Shown: positions 38,987 through 47,539 of the stretch, piece after piece
Numbering within the stretch: position 1 is the stretch's first letter
How the letters are laid out: each line of letters opens with the position of its first letter
Assembly: GCF_009674665.1 (NCBI RefSeq)
Contig: NZ_WKJD01000009.1
Location: 62,001 to 126,000, forward strand
DNA from: Agromyces kandeliae
Lineage (GTDB): Bacteria > Actinomycetota > Actinomycetes > Actinomycetales > Microbacteriaceae
DNA length: 64,000 nt
Direction: 5' to 3'
Notes under the pieces: generated by a model
Told to the model about the DNA's origin: nothing
Seen by the model: the letters and a program-made list of their open reading frames with translations, nothing else
Database searches by the model: none
Made by a program: the position numbers and the translations under genes

Positions 38987-40783
38987 ATGACTGATTTCCG
39001 TCCGCCCGTCGCCGACCTGGCGTACGCGCTCACGCACGTCGTGGGCTACGACCGGGTCGCCGAGCTTCCGGGCTTCGAACACGCAGACCTCGACATGGTC
39101 ACCGAGATCCTCGAGGAGGTCGGCGGCTTCATGGCCGAGGTCGTCGCCCCCACCAACCGCGCCGGCGACGTGGAGGGTGCCCGCCTGAACCCCGACGGCA
39201 CGGTGACGACGCCGACCGGGTTCCGGGAGGCCTACGCCGCCTACGTCGAGGCCGGCTGGGGCTCGGTCCCGCTGCCCGAGGCGTACGGCGGCGGCGACTT
39301 CCCGCGCTCGATCGGACTCGCCATCCAGGAGCTGACGATGGAGGCCAACATGGCCTTCTCGCTCGCGCCCCTGCTCACGCAGGGCGCGATCGAGGCCCTC
39401 CTGCACTACGGCAGCGACGAGCAGAAGCAGGCCTGGCTGCCCAAGATGGTCAGCGGCGAGTGGGCCGGCACGATGAACCTCACGGAGCCGCACGCCGGCT
39501 CCGACGTGGGCGCCCTCACCACGAAGGCCGTCAGACGTCCCGACGGCACGTACGGCATCACCGGCCAGAAGATCTACATCACGTTCGGCGACCACGACCT
39601 GAGCGAGCAGATCGTGCACCTGGTGCTGGCCCGCACGCCCGACGCGCCCGCCGGCACCAAGGGCATCTCGTGCTTCATCGTGCCGAAGTTCCTCGTGAAC
39701 GACGACGGCTCGCTCGGCGAGCGCAACGGCGTGCACACGCTCGGCGTCGAGCACAAGATGGGCATCCACGGCTCGCCCACCTGCGTGCTGTCGTACGAGG
39801 ACGCCACGGGGTACCTCATCGGCGACGAGAACCTCGGCATGCGCATCATGTTCGTGATGATGAACAGCGCTCGCCTCTCGGTGGGCACGCAGGGACTCGC
39901 CGTGGCCGAGCGCGCGTACCAGCAGTCGCTCGACTACGCGAAGGAGCGCATCCAGGGCCGCGCGATCGGCGCGACGCAGGACTCGCCGATCATCGACTTC
40001 CCCGACGTGCGCCGCATGCTCATGACGCAGAAGTCGTACATCGCCGCGCTCCGCCGCATGATGCTGCTGAACGCCGTGTACGTGGACATCTCCACCCACC
40101 ACCCGGATGACGCGACCCGAGCCCGCGCCGACGAGATCGTGGGCCTGCTCACCCCCATCTGCAAGTCGTTCGGAACCGACCTCGGCAACGAGCTCACGTC
40201 GCTCGCGCTGCAGGTCCACGGCGGCATGGGCTTCATCGAGGAGACCGGCGCCGCCCAGCACTACCGCGACGTGCGCATCGCCGCGATCTACGAGGGCACG
40301 AACGGCATCCAGGCCGCCGACCTCGTGGGGCGCAAGCTCGGCGTCCGCGGCGGGGCATCCGCCCTCGAGTTCATCGCGACCATGCGCGAGCTCGACGGCG
40401 AGCTGGCGGCCGCCGGCGACGAGTTCTCGTCCATCCGTGCGCAGCTGAACACGGGTCTCGACGAACTCGAGCAGACGACCGCGTGGATGCTGAGCACCGG
40501 CGCCTCCGACCCGAACTCGGTGCTCGCGGGCTCCAGCCCGTACCTGCGCATCTGGGGGCTGGTGGTCGGCGGATGGCTCCTCGCGAAGTCCGCGCTCGCC
40601 GCGCGCGAGCTCGACGGCGACGCCATCGCCGCGACGCAGCTGCCGCTGGCCCGCTTCTACGCCGAGCAGCTGCTCCCGGCGGCCTCCGGCCTCGTCGGCC
40701 CGGCGACGGCCGGGTCTCGCGACCTGTTCGCGCTCGACGCCGACGCGCTCGGCGACGTGGTGCGGCGCACGGCGCGCGTCTGA
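38987..40783 (+). CDS. Acyl-CoA dehydrogenase (DmdC/FadE5-like, long form)
   Basis: 598 residues, longer than the ~390 of short-form enzymes because of a C-terminal extension after residue 460. Landmarks are TMNLTEPHAGSDVGAL (FAD/substrate), KIYITFGDHD and QVHGGMGFIEETGAAQHYRDVRIAAIYEGTNGIQ (with the catalytic Glu of this subfamily). Long-form members oxidise acyl-CoAs such as 3-methylmercaptopropionyl-CoA or long-chain acyl-CoA. The substrate cannot be told from the sequence. ATG chosen at 38987; the open frame extends 53 codons further without similarity. Ends with a terminator. Confidence 0.92.
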   Translation: MTDFRPPVADLAYALTHVVGYDRVAELPGFEHADLDMVTEILEEVGGFMAEVVAPTNRAGDVEGARLNPDGTVTTPTGFREAYAAYVEAGWGSVPLPEAYGGGDFPRSIGLAIQELTMEANMAFSLAPLLTQGAIEALLHYGSDEQKQAWLPKMVSGEWAGTMNLTEPHAGSDVGALTTKAVRRPDGTYGITGQKIYITFGDHDLSEQIVHLVLARTPDAPAGTKGISCFIVPKFLVNDDGSLGERNGVHTLGVEHKMGIHGSPTCVLSYEDATGYLIGDENLGMRIMFVMMNSARLSVGTQGLAVAERAYQQSLDYAKERIQGRAIGATQDSPIIDFPDVRRMLMTQKSYIAALRRMMLLNAVYVDISTHHPDDATRARADEIVGLLTPICKSFGTDLGNELTSLALQVHGGMGFIEETGAAQHYRDVRIAAIYEGTNGIQAADLVGRKLGVRGGASALEFIATMRELDGELAAAGDEFSSIRAQLNTGLDELEQTTAWMLSTGASDPNSVLAGSSPYLRIWGLVVGGWLLAKSALAARELDGDAIAATQLPLARFYAEQLLPAASGLVGPATAGSRDLFALDADALGDVVRRTARV

Positions 40784-40800
40784 CGCATCGCCCGACGATG

Positions 40801-40836
40801 CCGCGGGGGTCGTGCCGATGGGCGCGGCCCCCGCGG
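40801..40836 (+). terminator. Terminator after the acyl-CoA dehydrogenase gene
   Basis: The arms 40801-40816 and 40821-40836 pair over 16 positions (two G-T pairs) around the loop GATG, 17 bases after the stop. Outer arms are CCGCGGGGG / CCCCCGCGG. Confidence 0.75.
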
Positions 40837-40925
40837 TCGTGCGGTCAACCTCGCGGGACCGGGCGCCGCGGTCTGCGTCATCGTCGCGCCCGGCGCGTCG
40901 AAGATTGCAGCCGACCGGATACGCG

Positions 40926-40988
40926 AAACCCCCGGCGAACCGAGGGTTTCAGTAGCGAGGGCGGGACTCGAACCAGCGACACCACGAT
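40926..40988 (-). repeat. Left attachment-site scar: duplicated tRNA-Met 3' end plus decayed terminator
   Basis: 40952-40988 repeats the 3' half of the tRNA-Met gene at 47503-47539 with 36 of 37 bases identical (the single change is A for C at 40975). Just outside it, 40926-40949 is a decayed copy of the tRNA's terminator (AAACCCCCGG...GAGGGTTT). This is what remains when an element integrates into a tRNA 3' end and displaces the old end. The fragment cannot fold as a tRNA. Confidence 0.85.
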
Positions 40989-41375
40989 GGTGACGCGGAC
41001 GTCCTCGACGTCTTTCCTCGCGATGCGGAAATCTCGAATGATCTCGGACTGACCCGGGATTCCTTGAGAGAACGGATGCTGCGGGAGTGATGCTACTCGG
41101 ATGAGCTGGGAACATATCGGGTGAGCTCGCGTGCATATTCGTTGAATAAGCGTGTGCGCATCAAGTCTCCGCGGTCTCGCCCGCCTGCCCAATCGGTACC
41201 CCAGCTAGGCTCAGTCTCGCCCCGCTCCGCCATGTCTGGCAGGTCGAGCGGCGATGGGATTTTCTCAGCGGTCTCGACATCACGGATGAGGTGTCACCGA
41301 TCGGTGCAGCGGCCCCATCCGTTGAATGTCGAAGGCTGACGCTAACGTGATTGGCGATCGTGACTCGGAGGTTTC
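40989..41375. other. Non-coding left end of the island
   Basis: 387 bases with no convincing gene; short frames on both strands lack start signals and family features. It contains TTGAATAAGCGTG (41142-41154), related to repeats at the other end of the island (47325-47348), and must hold the promoter of the NACHT gene. CGGAGG at 41366-41371 is the probable ribosome site of the GTG at 41376. Confidence 0.5.
41142..41154 (+). repeat. Short repeat near the left island end (possible integrase arm site)
   Basis: TTGAATAAGCGTG. Nearly the same word, with one extra A, is found at 47335-47348, and a third, shorter copy at 47325-47333. The left copy lies about 152 bases inside the left tRNA repeat and the right copy about 155 bases inside the right one, in the same orientation. 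This spacing is what arm-type integrase or excisionase sites around a circular attP would give. Confidence 0.35.
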
Positions 41376-44300
41376 GTGACCCGAACAAGCCAGGCAGGCC
41401 GACGCGCCCCTCGTCCGTCCGCAAGCAAGGGACCCGAGCAACAGCCGGGCAATACGTTCAGGTACCTGTATTGGCGGCTTTCGGAGAAGGACTTTCAGCG
41501 CCTGTGCGCGGCCCTGCTCCGGAAGAAGTTCGACCCGGTGCAGTGCTTCCCTGTTGGTATGTCCGATGGCGGCATAGACATCGCCCAGGGCAGCATCATC
41601 TATCAGGTCAAGTGGACGAGTAAGTTCGAGCGCGATCCCGTCACCTGGCTGAAGCAGACCATCGAAGGTGAACGGGCGAATATCAAGAAGCTCATCGAGG
41701 AAGGACGTGCGAGCCGTTACATCTTGATGACTTCGGTCGCTAGTACCTCGAGTTCCACAGGGGCCGGAACGCTTGAGAAGCTCCAGCAGGAGCTCGATGC
41801 GTATGGCGAGGAGTTTGGCATCCCTGTCGAGTGCTGGTGGCAGGCCGAGATCGATGCGGAAGTCGACGACGCGGGTGACAACATCAAGTGGTCATACCAG
41901 GCCATGCTCGCCGGGACCGATGCGATTCGATATCTCATCTTCGGCGCGGACGTGGAAGCAGTTGCTGCCGCCACCCGGGAGACCATGCTGCGCGTCCTGG
42001 CGACGCAATGGGAGGAGGATGCGCGCGTGCGCTTCTCCCAGGTCGAGCTCGATGGGGTCAGTCTCGCTGAACTCTTCGTCGACGTCCAGGCCGGGCTAAT
42101 CGCGCCCCCGCGCAACGCGGCGGAGGCGCTGCGCCAGACGCCCAAGCTGCTGACCGGGCCGCCGCGAGGCGCCGTGGAGACGCTCTTAGGGACGCCGGCG
42201 CCGCTCACGTTCCTCGTCGGGGTCCCCGGCCAAGGGAAGTCGACGCTGACCCAGTACCTTTGCCAGGTGCATCGCGCGGTGATTTTGCCGGAGGCGGCGC
42301 AGGACACGGCGTGGCCCAGGATTCCGATCGGTGAGCCCAAGCTTCCGTTGCGCATCGATGTCAAGGAGTACGCGGCATGGGTCGACGGATTCGACACCTT
42401 CGACGACTTGCGACCGAAGGTCCAAGGTCGCCGCAAGCAGGGTGCCCGAAGCGCCGAGGCTTACATCGCCGAACTCTGCGAGGCTGCGAGCGGCGGCCGA
42501 GCCGTCAGTGTCGAGGACGTTCAGAGTCTGCTCGAGCGGTACCCGTGTCTCATCGTGTTTGACGGCCTCGACGAGGTCGCGGACCCGTCGTTGCGCCGGA
42601 TCGTGGTCGACGAGATCGAGCTCTTGGCGGTGCGGATGGGGCGCACGCAGCGGCGGCTCAGGTCGTTCCAGATCGTCGTGACGGCCCGACCCAACGCCAC
42701 GAACCTTCCGGAGCCCAGCTCCGAGCGGTTCCAGCGGATGCGGCTGGAACCGATGAACGACGCCCTGCAATCGGAATTTGTCGTGAAATGGTGCGACGCA
42801 CGGCACATCGACGGGGCGCAGCGGCATGAGCTTCGGCGCATCTTCCGCGACCGAACGACCCTCGACCACGTGTCGAAGCTTGCTGACAACCCGATGCAGC
42901 TGGCGATCCTTCTGTACCTCATCAGCAAGAAAGGCGACGCTGTTCCAGTTTCGAGGACGCCGCTGTACAGCGACTACATGTCGACCCTGCTGGACCGGGA
43001 GGTTGCGCGAGGCCAGATCGATCGCAACGCCGTTCCCCAGGTTCAGGAAGTCACCGCGTTCATCGGGTGGCACATGCAGTCGGGCGTGGAAACGAAGCCG
43101 ACCGCCGGAGCGTTGGCGCGGAAAGACCTCGAAACCACCCTTCTGCTCTACCTGCGCGAGATCGAAGCGGACCACGAACGCGCTCCGGAGATCTTCCGCC
43201 TGGCCTCCGACCGGTTCTGGGCATTGACCAGCGAGACGGAAGGACTCTTCCGATTCGCTGTGCAACCAGTCCGCGAGTACTTCGCGGCGCGGTTTCTCGC
43301 GGAATGGGGCGGTCGCACCATGATCCAGCCGCTTTCCAAGCAGGCTGTGCTTCGTGAGTTGCTCGGGCGACCATATTGGCTCAACACCGCTCGGTTCTAT
43401 GCCGGATTCGCGTCGCCCAACGAACTCGCCGGGATGCGCTACGGGGTAGAAGACGCCCTGCGGTCTCCGGGGAGTGCGACTGAGAATCGCGTCGCTGCAT
43501 GGGCGCTGCTCATGGACGCGGTCTTCATGGGGAACACGCCAGTCCAGCGCGACGTCGTCCGCCTTCTCACTGACGACGTGACCCTACATCTTGCACGCGA
43601 CTACCAGTACAAGCCGGACTTCGCCAAGCTGACGCCGGATGCGGGGGGCACGCAATTGAGCCAAGTGCTGCGAACGGATATCGCAAGCGCGCCGGCGGAA
43701 CCCATGACTACCGCTCGAGTCGACATGCTCCGAGATCAGAGCACCCTGACCAAAGCGGAGTTCACCGCATGGTGGACCGAACAGCTCGAGGATGCGCTCG
43801 GCTCGCCGAACGAGGCCGCGTGGCTCGCCATCGGTGCACGTTTCGGCATCCAAAAGCTGAAGGCTGACCTCGGGCAACGACTCAATTGTGCATCTAGCAG
43901 GGTCAGGGTGGCGGCCTTGACCGTGGGTGCGGAAGCCGGTGAGTCGCCTGTCGCGCGTGCGCTCCTGCGAAGCGTTCTGGACGGAGAAGCCTCCGATGTG
44001 CGGGGTCGCGCGACGAGCGAGGCTGGGGCCCTTCTCGTCGCGATGCAGCCACAGTGGTTCCATCGCGGTTTGCCCGCCTACAACGATCAGCGAAATTACG
44101 AAGAAACCCACGTGGTGTTCCGTGAAGCGGACCAAGGTGCGCGGAACTCGGCCTGGGACAAGTTGATCGGGATAAACCCCGCGTACGCCGAACTGCGATC
44201 CGCAGTGCGTCGGCGACAGCAGTCGCAGGTTGGCACGACCGAACCGTGGCAGCAGCCCGCTCGCGTGCTGACGCAGATCCACGAGCCGTCATGGCTCGCT

Positions 44301-45074
44301 GCCGAGATCGCGCTGACAGGAGCCGCAGCGGTCGGACTCCGCGGCTCGGGCACCATCGACCCTGACGGGCAAGCGCTGGGTGCGAACGTCGACTACGGCA
44401 CGCTCGTTGCCAAGCTCCGTAGACGGCCTGGCACGGAGTGGTGGGGAGAGACCTTCGACGCATACCTCGATGCCTTGTCCCGCCGCACTTGGGCGGTCGC
44501 GCTGCTTGCAACGGCGAGCATTGAGGTTCTCGAGTCCAACCTCGACCGGCTGGAGCAGGTCGTATCGGAGCTGTCGAACGACGAGTTCTGGGAGATGGCA
44601 GGGAGTTCGAGTCGCATCGCGCTGAACGGCTCCGCCCGCAAACTGCCTTCGTCGTGGAACCTCGAACAAACGGGACTCGACACGCGGGTGAGACTCCTGC
44701 TCGCGCATTGGCAGCACCAGAGGCACCGGTTAGACGATCTCGGCGGCGTGCCGGACGTCGATCTCGTCGAGATAGCCTGCCCGGAACCCGCCGCCTGGCC
44801 AGTCGCCGAAGCTCTGGCTTCTCGCCTCCTCGGCAGGCTCGATACTGTTCTGTTAGAGGGACTTGCAAAGCTTGGAACCGACTCGTTGGTCGGGCTCTCG
44901 GGCAACGCACGTCGTCTCGATCAGGCAACGGCGGAAGCCCTCCTGCAGGAACCGGGACGGTATCCGACGGAGTGGATTCTTCATGCGGAGACGACGATGG
45001 TGCGAGAGGCCCCGTCTCCGCTTGCCGCAGTCGCGCTGGAGCGAAACTGGGTGCCGCGAGTTCCACAGCTGTGA
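41376..45074 (+). CDS. STAND NTPase: PD-(D/E)xK nuclease-NACHT, predicted anti-phage defence protein
   Basis: 1232 residues from a GTG at 41376. Residues about 30-125 look like an Mrr/PD-(D/E)xK nuclease: DFQRLCAALLRKKF, then GGID (Asp68) and YQVKW (Gln77, Lys79). A NACHT/STAND ATPase follows: Walker A GVPGQGKST (282-290), Walker B LIVFDGLDE (392-400) and sensor VVTARP (433-438). From about 600 to the end is a long helical region without known motifs, the place of the target sensor in Avs-type proteins. The model: a phage protein binds the C-terminus, ATP-driven oligomerisation activates the nuclease. Its location in a tRNA island with an AbiE-like system supports defence. Confidence 0.82.
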   Translation: MTRTSQAGRRAPRPSASKGPEQQPGNTFRYLYWRLSEKDFQRLCAALLRKKFDPVQCFPVGMSDGGIDIAQGSIIYQVKWTSKFERDPVTWLKQTIEGERANIKKLIEEGRASRYILMTSVASTSSSTGAGTLEKLQQELDAYGEEFGIPVECWWQAEIDAEVDDAGDNIKWSYQAMLAGTDAIRYLIFGADVEAVAAATRETMLRVLATQWEEDARVRFSQVELDGVSLAELFVDVQAGLIAPPRNAAEALRQTPKLLTGPPRGAVETLLGTPAPLTFLVGVPGQGKSTLTQYLCQVHRAVILPEAAQDTAWPRIPIGEPKLPLRIDVKEYAAWVDGFDTFDDLRPKVQGRRKQGARSAEAYIAELCEAASGGRAVSVEDVQSLLERYPCLIVFDGLDEVADPSLRRIVVDEIELLAVRMGRTQRRLRSFQIVVTARPNATNLPEPSSERFQRMRLEPMNDALQSEFVVKWCDARHIDGAQRHELRRIFRDRTTLDHVSKLADNPMQLAILLYLISKKGDAVPVSRTPLYSDYMSTLLDREVARGQIDRNAVPQVQEVTAFIGWHMQSGVETKPTAGALARKDLETTLLLYLREIEADHERAPEIFRLASDRFWALTSETEGLFRFAVQPVREYFAARFLAEWGGRTMIQPLSKQAVLRELLGRPYWLNTARFYAGFASPNELAGMRYGVEDALRSPGSATENRVAAWALLMDAVFMGNTPVQRDVVRLLTDDVTLHLARDYQYKPDFAKLTPDAGGTQLSQVLRTDIASAPAEPMTTARVDMLRDQSTLTKAEFTAWWTEQLEDALGSPNEAAWLAIGARFGIQKLKADLGQRLNCASSRVRVAALTVGAEAGESPVARALLRSVLDGEASDVRGRATSEAGALLVAMQPQWFHRGLPAYNDQRNYEETHVVFREADQGARNSAWDKLIGINPAYAELRSAVRRRQQSQVGTTEPWQQPARVLTQIHEPSWLAAEIALTGAAAVGLRGSGTIDPDGQALGANVDYGTLVAKLRRRPGTEWWGETFDAYLDALSRRTWAVALLATASIEVLESNLDRLEQVVSELSNDEFWEMAGSSSRIALNGSARKLPSSWNLEQTGLDTRVRLLLAHWQHQRHRLDDLGGVPDVDLVEIACPEPAAWPVAEALASRLLGRLDTVLLEGLAKLGTDSLVGLSGNARRLDQATAEALLQEPGRYPTEWILHAETTMVREAPSPLAAVALERNWVPRVPQL

Positions 45075-45199
45075 CGTGACCCGCTTCGCCACACGGCAAC
45101 TCGAGCCTTAGAACGCGGCGTGCGATGGCTGTCGAGCAACAAAGATTCGCTCGTCGGATCCCGTTCCGGACCCTACAGGATCGCGGCGCTCTGCATCGC

Positions 45200-46105
45200 T
45201 TAGCTTTGGTCGGATCGAGTTGGATAATCACGGCGCCAACGGGCAACGACGGCGCGGAACTCGAGCTCACGCGACGAGTCGCCCCAGGCGTCGGCAACCA
45301 TCACCGCGACATTTGCCGCGTCGTCCAGGATCTCGAGCAAGTAGGTTTCGCCCAGAAGCACAGCCGCCCGAAGTTCCTCGCGCTGGGCTCCCGCGGTGAA
45401 GATCGCCGAGGCGTCTTCCGGTGTCACGGCGAGCAGCAGCCTGTAGAGGTCGGCGAAGTCCTTCGCGCGGAGCCGGTCCGGATTGCGTTGGAGTTGGTTC
45501 GGGTCCATTCGGTCATGCAGCTTGTAGGCCTTGGCGCACAGCAGCGCGGTCGGGCCGGCAATGTAGACGTCAACTTCTGGCCCGTCGTCGAATGCGCGGA
45601 GCGTGCGGAGATGGCGGTCGACGAGGCTGAGCTCGGTGCCTTCCGTCGCCGAGACCACTCGGTCGCCGTGCGGGCCGACTCGTGCTGCGCGGATCGTCCG
45701 CGTGGACTCGAGCTCGCCGCGGGAGAGGCTCATCGGCGCGATCAGGTCCACGCTGTCACGATCGTGGATGTCGCGATCTCGTTGTGAGAGGGGCGACCAG
45801 ACTCCCGGACGCTCCACTCGTGCCGTCTCATAGCCGAGCTCAATCATTCGCTGCTCGAGGATCGGGTCATCTCCGAGGAGCTGCGGGATGATACCGAGGT
45901 CACCGTCACGGGTCGTGTCGTCCGGCGGAAGCGCGGGTAGGTGCTGGGTGACCTCGATGACCGCATGGCCGCCGAGCACGGTCAGGGCCTCGCGGTGATC
46001 CGAAAGACCGATGATCACCTCGATCAGGGCGCGACGCGAGGTGACGATCTCGGGTTCGAGCGGCGCGCGATCCGGGTCGATCTGGTTGTGAAACAGGCCA
46101 CTCAT
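45200..46105 (-). CDS. AbiEii-like nucleotidyltransferase toxin
   Basis: 301 residues, ATG at 46105 overlapping the upstream stop (ATGA). The N-terminal part has VLGGHAVIEV and, about 15 residues later, TRDGDLGI: the GG...DxD pattern of the polymerase-beta-like nucleotidyltransferase fold used by AbiEii/MenT toxins. A Lys-rich region (LCAKAYKLHD, RAKDFADLYRLL) fits the second conserved part of that family (K-x-RxxDxxDL). Toxins of this group transfer nucleotides, often to tRNA acceptor ends, and stop growth during phage infection. The antitoxin-like gene is immediately upstream. Confidence 0.78.
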   Translation of the reverse strand: MSGLFHNQIDPDRAPLEPEIVTSRRALIEVIIGLSDHREALTVLGGHAVIEVTQHLPALPPDDTTRDGDLGIIPQLLGDDPILEQRMIELGYETARVERPGVWSPLSQRDRDIHDRDSVDLIAPMSLSRGELESTRTIRAARVGPHGDRVVSATEGTELSLVDRHLRTLRAFDDGPEVDVYIAGPTALLCAKAYKLHDRMDPNQLQRNPDRLRAKDFADLYRLLLAVTPEDASAIFTAGAQREELRAAVLLGETYLLEILDDAANVAVMVADAWGDSSRELEFRAVVARWRRDYPTRSDQS

Positions 46106-47007
46106 GCCGTGGCCAGAAGCTTTCGGAGTTCGTTCTCTGCCTTGTCCGGCTCGCGCCCGGAGCCAGCGAACGCATCGAGGATCGCCTGGGCACGCGACAC
46201 GAACCGGATCCCGTCCTCGGTCTCAACATCGTCGAGCTCACCATTGCTAGCTTCCACCAGCAGAACACCATGACCTGGAGGAGCGGGTGCAAGCGCGAAT
46301 CTATTCGCGATGCCGATCGGGTCGTCAACGTAGAACACGGGCATGTTCGCATCCGCCACGGGGCGATCCTCGCGAGCGGCCACTAGGCCGGACACGGCAT
46401 AGTCGACGTTTGCTTCGCCAAGTCGGCGAGCGAGCGCCTGCCATCCTTCCGGGGCTCCGACCGAGCGTTGGACGCTGTTTCGCCGGCTGATCTTGGCGGC
46501 GTTGCCGGCCGAGATCGCGAGCGTCACCAGGTCTTCAATGTCGGCCTGATCGTCGAGCCAGCCCGCGCGCTGCCAGCGCCCCCACCACTCGCTCGTCACC
46601 GCCGACAACGGGTTGAGCGGGAACATGAGATTCTGCAGCGTTGAACTCCAGACATCGGACCAACTCTTCCCACTGTCCCTGATCGCAGCGACAGCAAGAT
46701 CTGTCGCCGAACCCACCAACCCGGGCGTGAGCGTGCGGGAGGTCGACTCCAGCGCCGTCAGAACCGCATCGATCCAGGGGCGTGCGGCCGCGACGGCGGA
46801 GGGGTCACCCGCCGAGACGATGGTGTCGCCGCTGATCCGGTAGCCGGTTGCTGACAGGATGCGGGAGAGCGTTCCCCAGGTGGGGTCCATCTCGCCGCGT
46901 TCGATCCGGCCCACGGACGACGGCGAAAGGTCAGCAAGCTCCGCGAGCTCCTTCCGGCTGATGCCGCTCAGTGCGCGAATGCGCTTGACGATGGTCGCCG
47001 CATCCAT
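46102..47007 (-). CDS. XRE-type helix-turn-helix antitoxin with an AbiEi-like C-terminal domain
   Basis: 301 residues from the ATG at 47007 (gaggggcgct before it). N-terminal XRE helix-turn-helix (about 8-60: SGISRKELAELADLSPSSVGRIERGE). The C-terminal half (about 205-300) has NVDYAVSGLVAA, MPVFYVDDP, GHGVLLVEA and IRFVSRAQAILDAFAGSGREP, which resembles the AbiEi antitoxin domain (Tg..AA ... VS..Q..LD). In classic AbiEi the DNA-binding part is a different winged helix, so this is an unusual XRE-AbiEi combination. It overlaps the toxin gene by 4 bases and carries a perfect inverted repeat just upstream, as expected for autorepression. Confidence 0.75.
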   Translation of the reverse strand: MDAATIVKRIRALSGISRKELAELADLSPSSVGRIERGEMDPTWGTLSRILSATGYRISGDTIVSAGDPSAVAAARPWIDAVLTALESTSRTLTPGLVGSATDLAVAAIRDSGKSWSDVWSSTLQNLMFPLNPLSAVTSEWWGRWQRAGWLDDQADIEDLVTLAISAGNAAKISRRNSVQRSVGAPEGWQALARRLGEANVDYAVSGLVAAREDRPVADANMPVFYVDDPIGIANRFALAPAPPGHGVLLVEASNGELDDVETEDGIRFVSRAQAILDAFAGSGREPDKAENELRKLLATA

Positions 47008-47024
47008 AGCGCCCCTCCTAACCG

Positions 47025-47040
47025 ATTGCGGATACGCAAT
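47025..47040. promoter_or_regulatory. Operator of the AbiE-like pair
   Basis: ATTGCG (47025-47030), four bases, CGCAAT (47035-47040): a perfect inverted repeat 18-33 bases upstream of the antitoxin ATG, overlapping the likely promoter and spaced about one helical turn centre to centre. XRE antitoxins typically bind such a site to repress their own operon. Confidence 0.6.
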
Positions 47041-47474
47041 TCTACTGGGAGTTCGCGCGAGAGTCATCCGTGCGCTCAGAGGCCTCCATGGCCATGAGCG
47101 CTCACGCTCCGCGGCCAGAAGTTCGGGTGTCACAACAGGGCACACAACCGTCGCGAATCAGTTACCCGAGGACCGAAGATCGGCCTGAGCAGGCCATTTC
47201 AAGCCGCCATCGACCGATGCGACCAGGCGGCCGTCGCGTTTGCGTTTCATAGCGACCTGACCACGGGCCAGGCCACGGGTCCACGCCGCGACAAACTAAG
47301 CTCGGGAAATCCTCGGTCGACATTCGAATAAGCGTTGAATAAAGCGTGACCCCCAGACATCGCCCCACACGAGAGAATCTCCAGATCAGCGAGCAATTCT
47401 GGGAGCACGCACGACACTCGACCCCACGACACCGCCGAGACGACAATCAAGACTCGGCGCATCAAGAAACGACA
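47041..47474. other. Non-coding right end of the island
   Basis: About 430 bases of lower-GC DNA with no gene I can support; the frames present have no start signals or recognisable features. It holds GAATAAGCG (47326-47334) and TTGAATAAAGCGTG (47335-47348), a direct repeat related to one at the left end. Confidence 0.5.
47325..47348 (+). repeat. Tandem short repeats near the right island end
   Basis: CGAATAAGCG followed at once by TTGAATAAAGCGTG, two near-copies of one word in the same orientation. The second closely matches 41142-41154 at the other end of the island. Possible arm-type recombinase sites or iterons of a lost replication/excision function. Confidence 0.4.
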
Positions 47475-47498
47475 AAACCCCCGGCCGACCGGGGGTTT
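47475..47498 (-). terminator. Terminator of the tRNA-Met transcript
   Basis: AAACCCCCGG (47475-47484) and CCGGGGGTTT (47489-47498) are perfect 10-base arms with a 4-base loop, ending in a T-run on the minus strand, directly behind the tRNA 3' end. A decayed copy lies at 40926-40949. Confidence 0.85.
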
Positions 47499-47502
47499 CA
47501 TT

Positions 47503-47539
47503 GTAGCGAGGGCGGGACTCGAACCCGCGACACCACGAT
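47503..47539 (-). repeat. Right attachment-site repeat (within tRNA-Met)
   Basis: 37 bases covering the 3' part of the tRNA-Met gene from the anticodon stem to just past the discriminator; 36 of 37 match 40952-40988. It marks the right border of the island and preserves a functional tRNA. Confidence 0.85.

Larger units (their letters stand above)
40952..47539. mobile_element. Genomic (defence) island integrated at tRNA-Met(CAT)
   Basis: A 6.6-kb segment bounded by the 37-bp tRNA repeat (40952-40988 and 47503-47539). Its base composition and codon use are visibly less GC-rich than the flanks, and gene content is all accessory: a nuclease-NACHT NTPase and an AbiE-like gene pair. The intact tRNA is on the right, as expected if the element supplied a new 3' end. 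No integrase, excisionase or remnant of one can be seen, so it is either a decayed element, one moved in trans, or a satellite. Confidence 0.75.

Noticed and set aside
38729..40261. Extension of the zinc-ribbon frame on the minus strand
   Set aside because: Antisense shadow of the acyl-CoA dehydrogenase; the zinc ribbon begins right at the ATG at 38728.
40952..40988. A second tRNA gene
   Set aside because: Only the 3' part is present, with a substitution in the T stem and no acceptor 5' strand; it is an integration scar.
40878..41192. 104-codon minus-strand frame at the left island border
   Set aside because: It reads through the tRNA scar, has no ribosome site and no family features.
47162..47446. 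94-codon minus-strand frame in the right island end
   Set aside because: No start signal, odd Trp/Arg/Cys-rich composition, no similarity I recognise.
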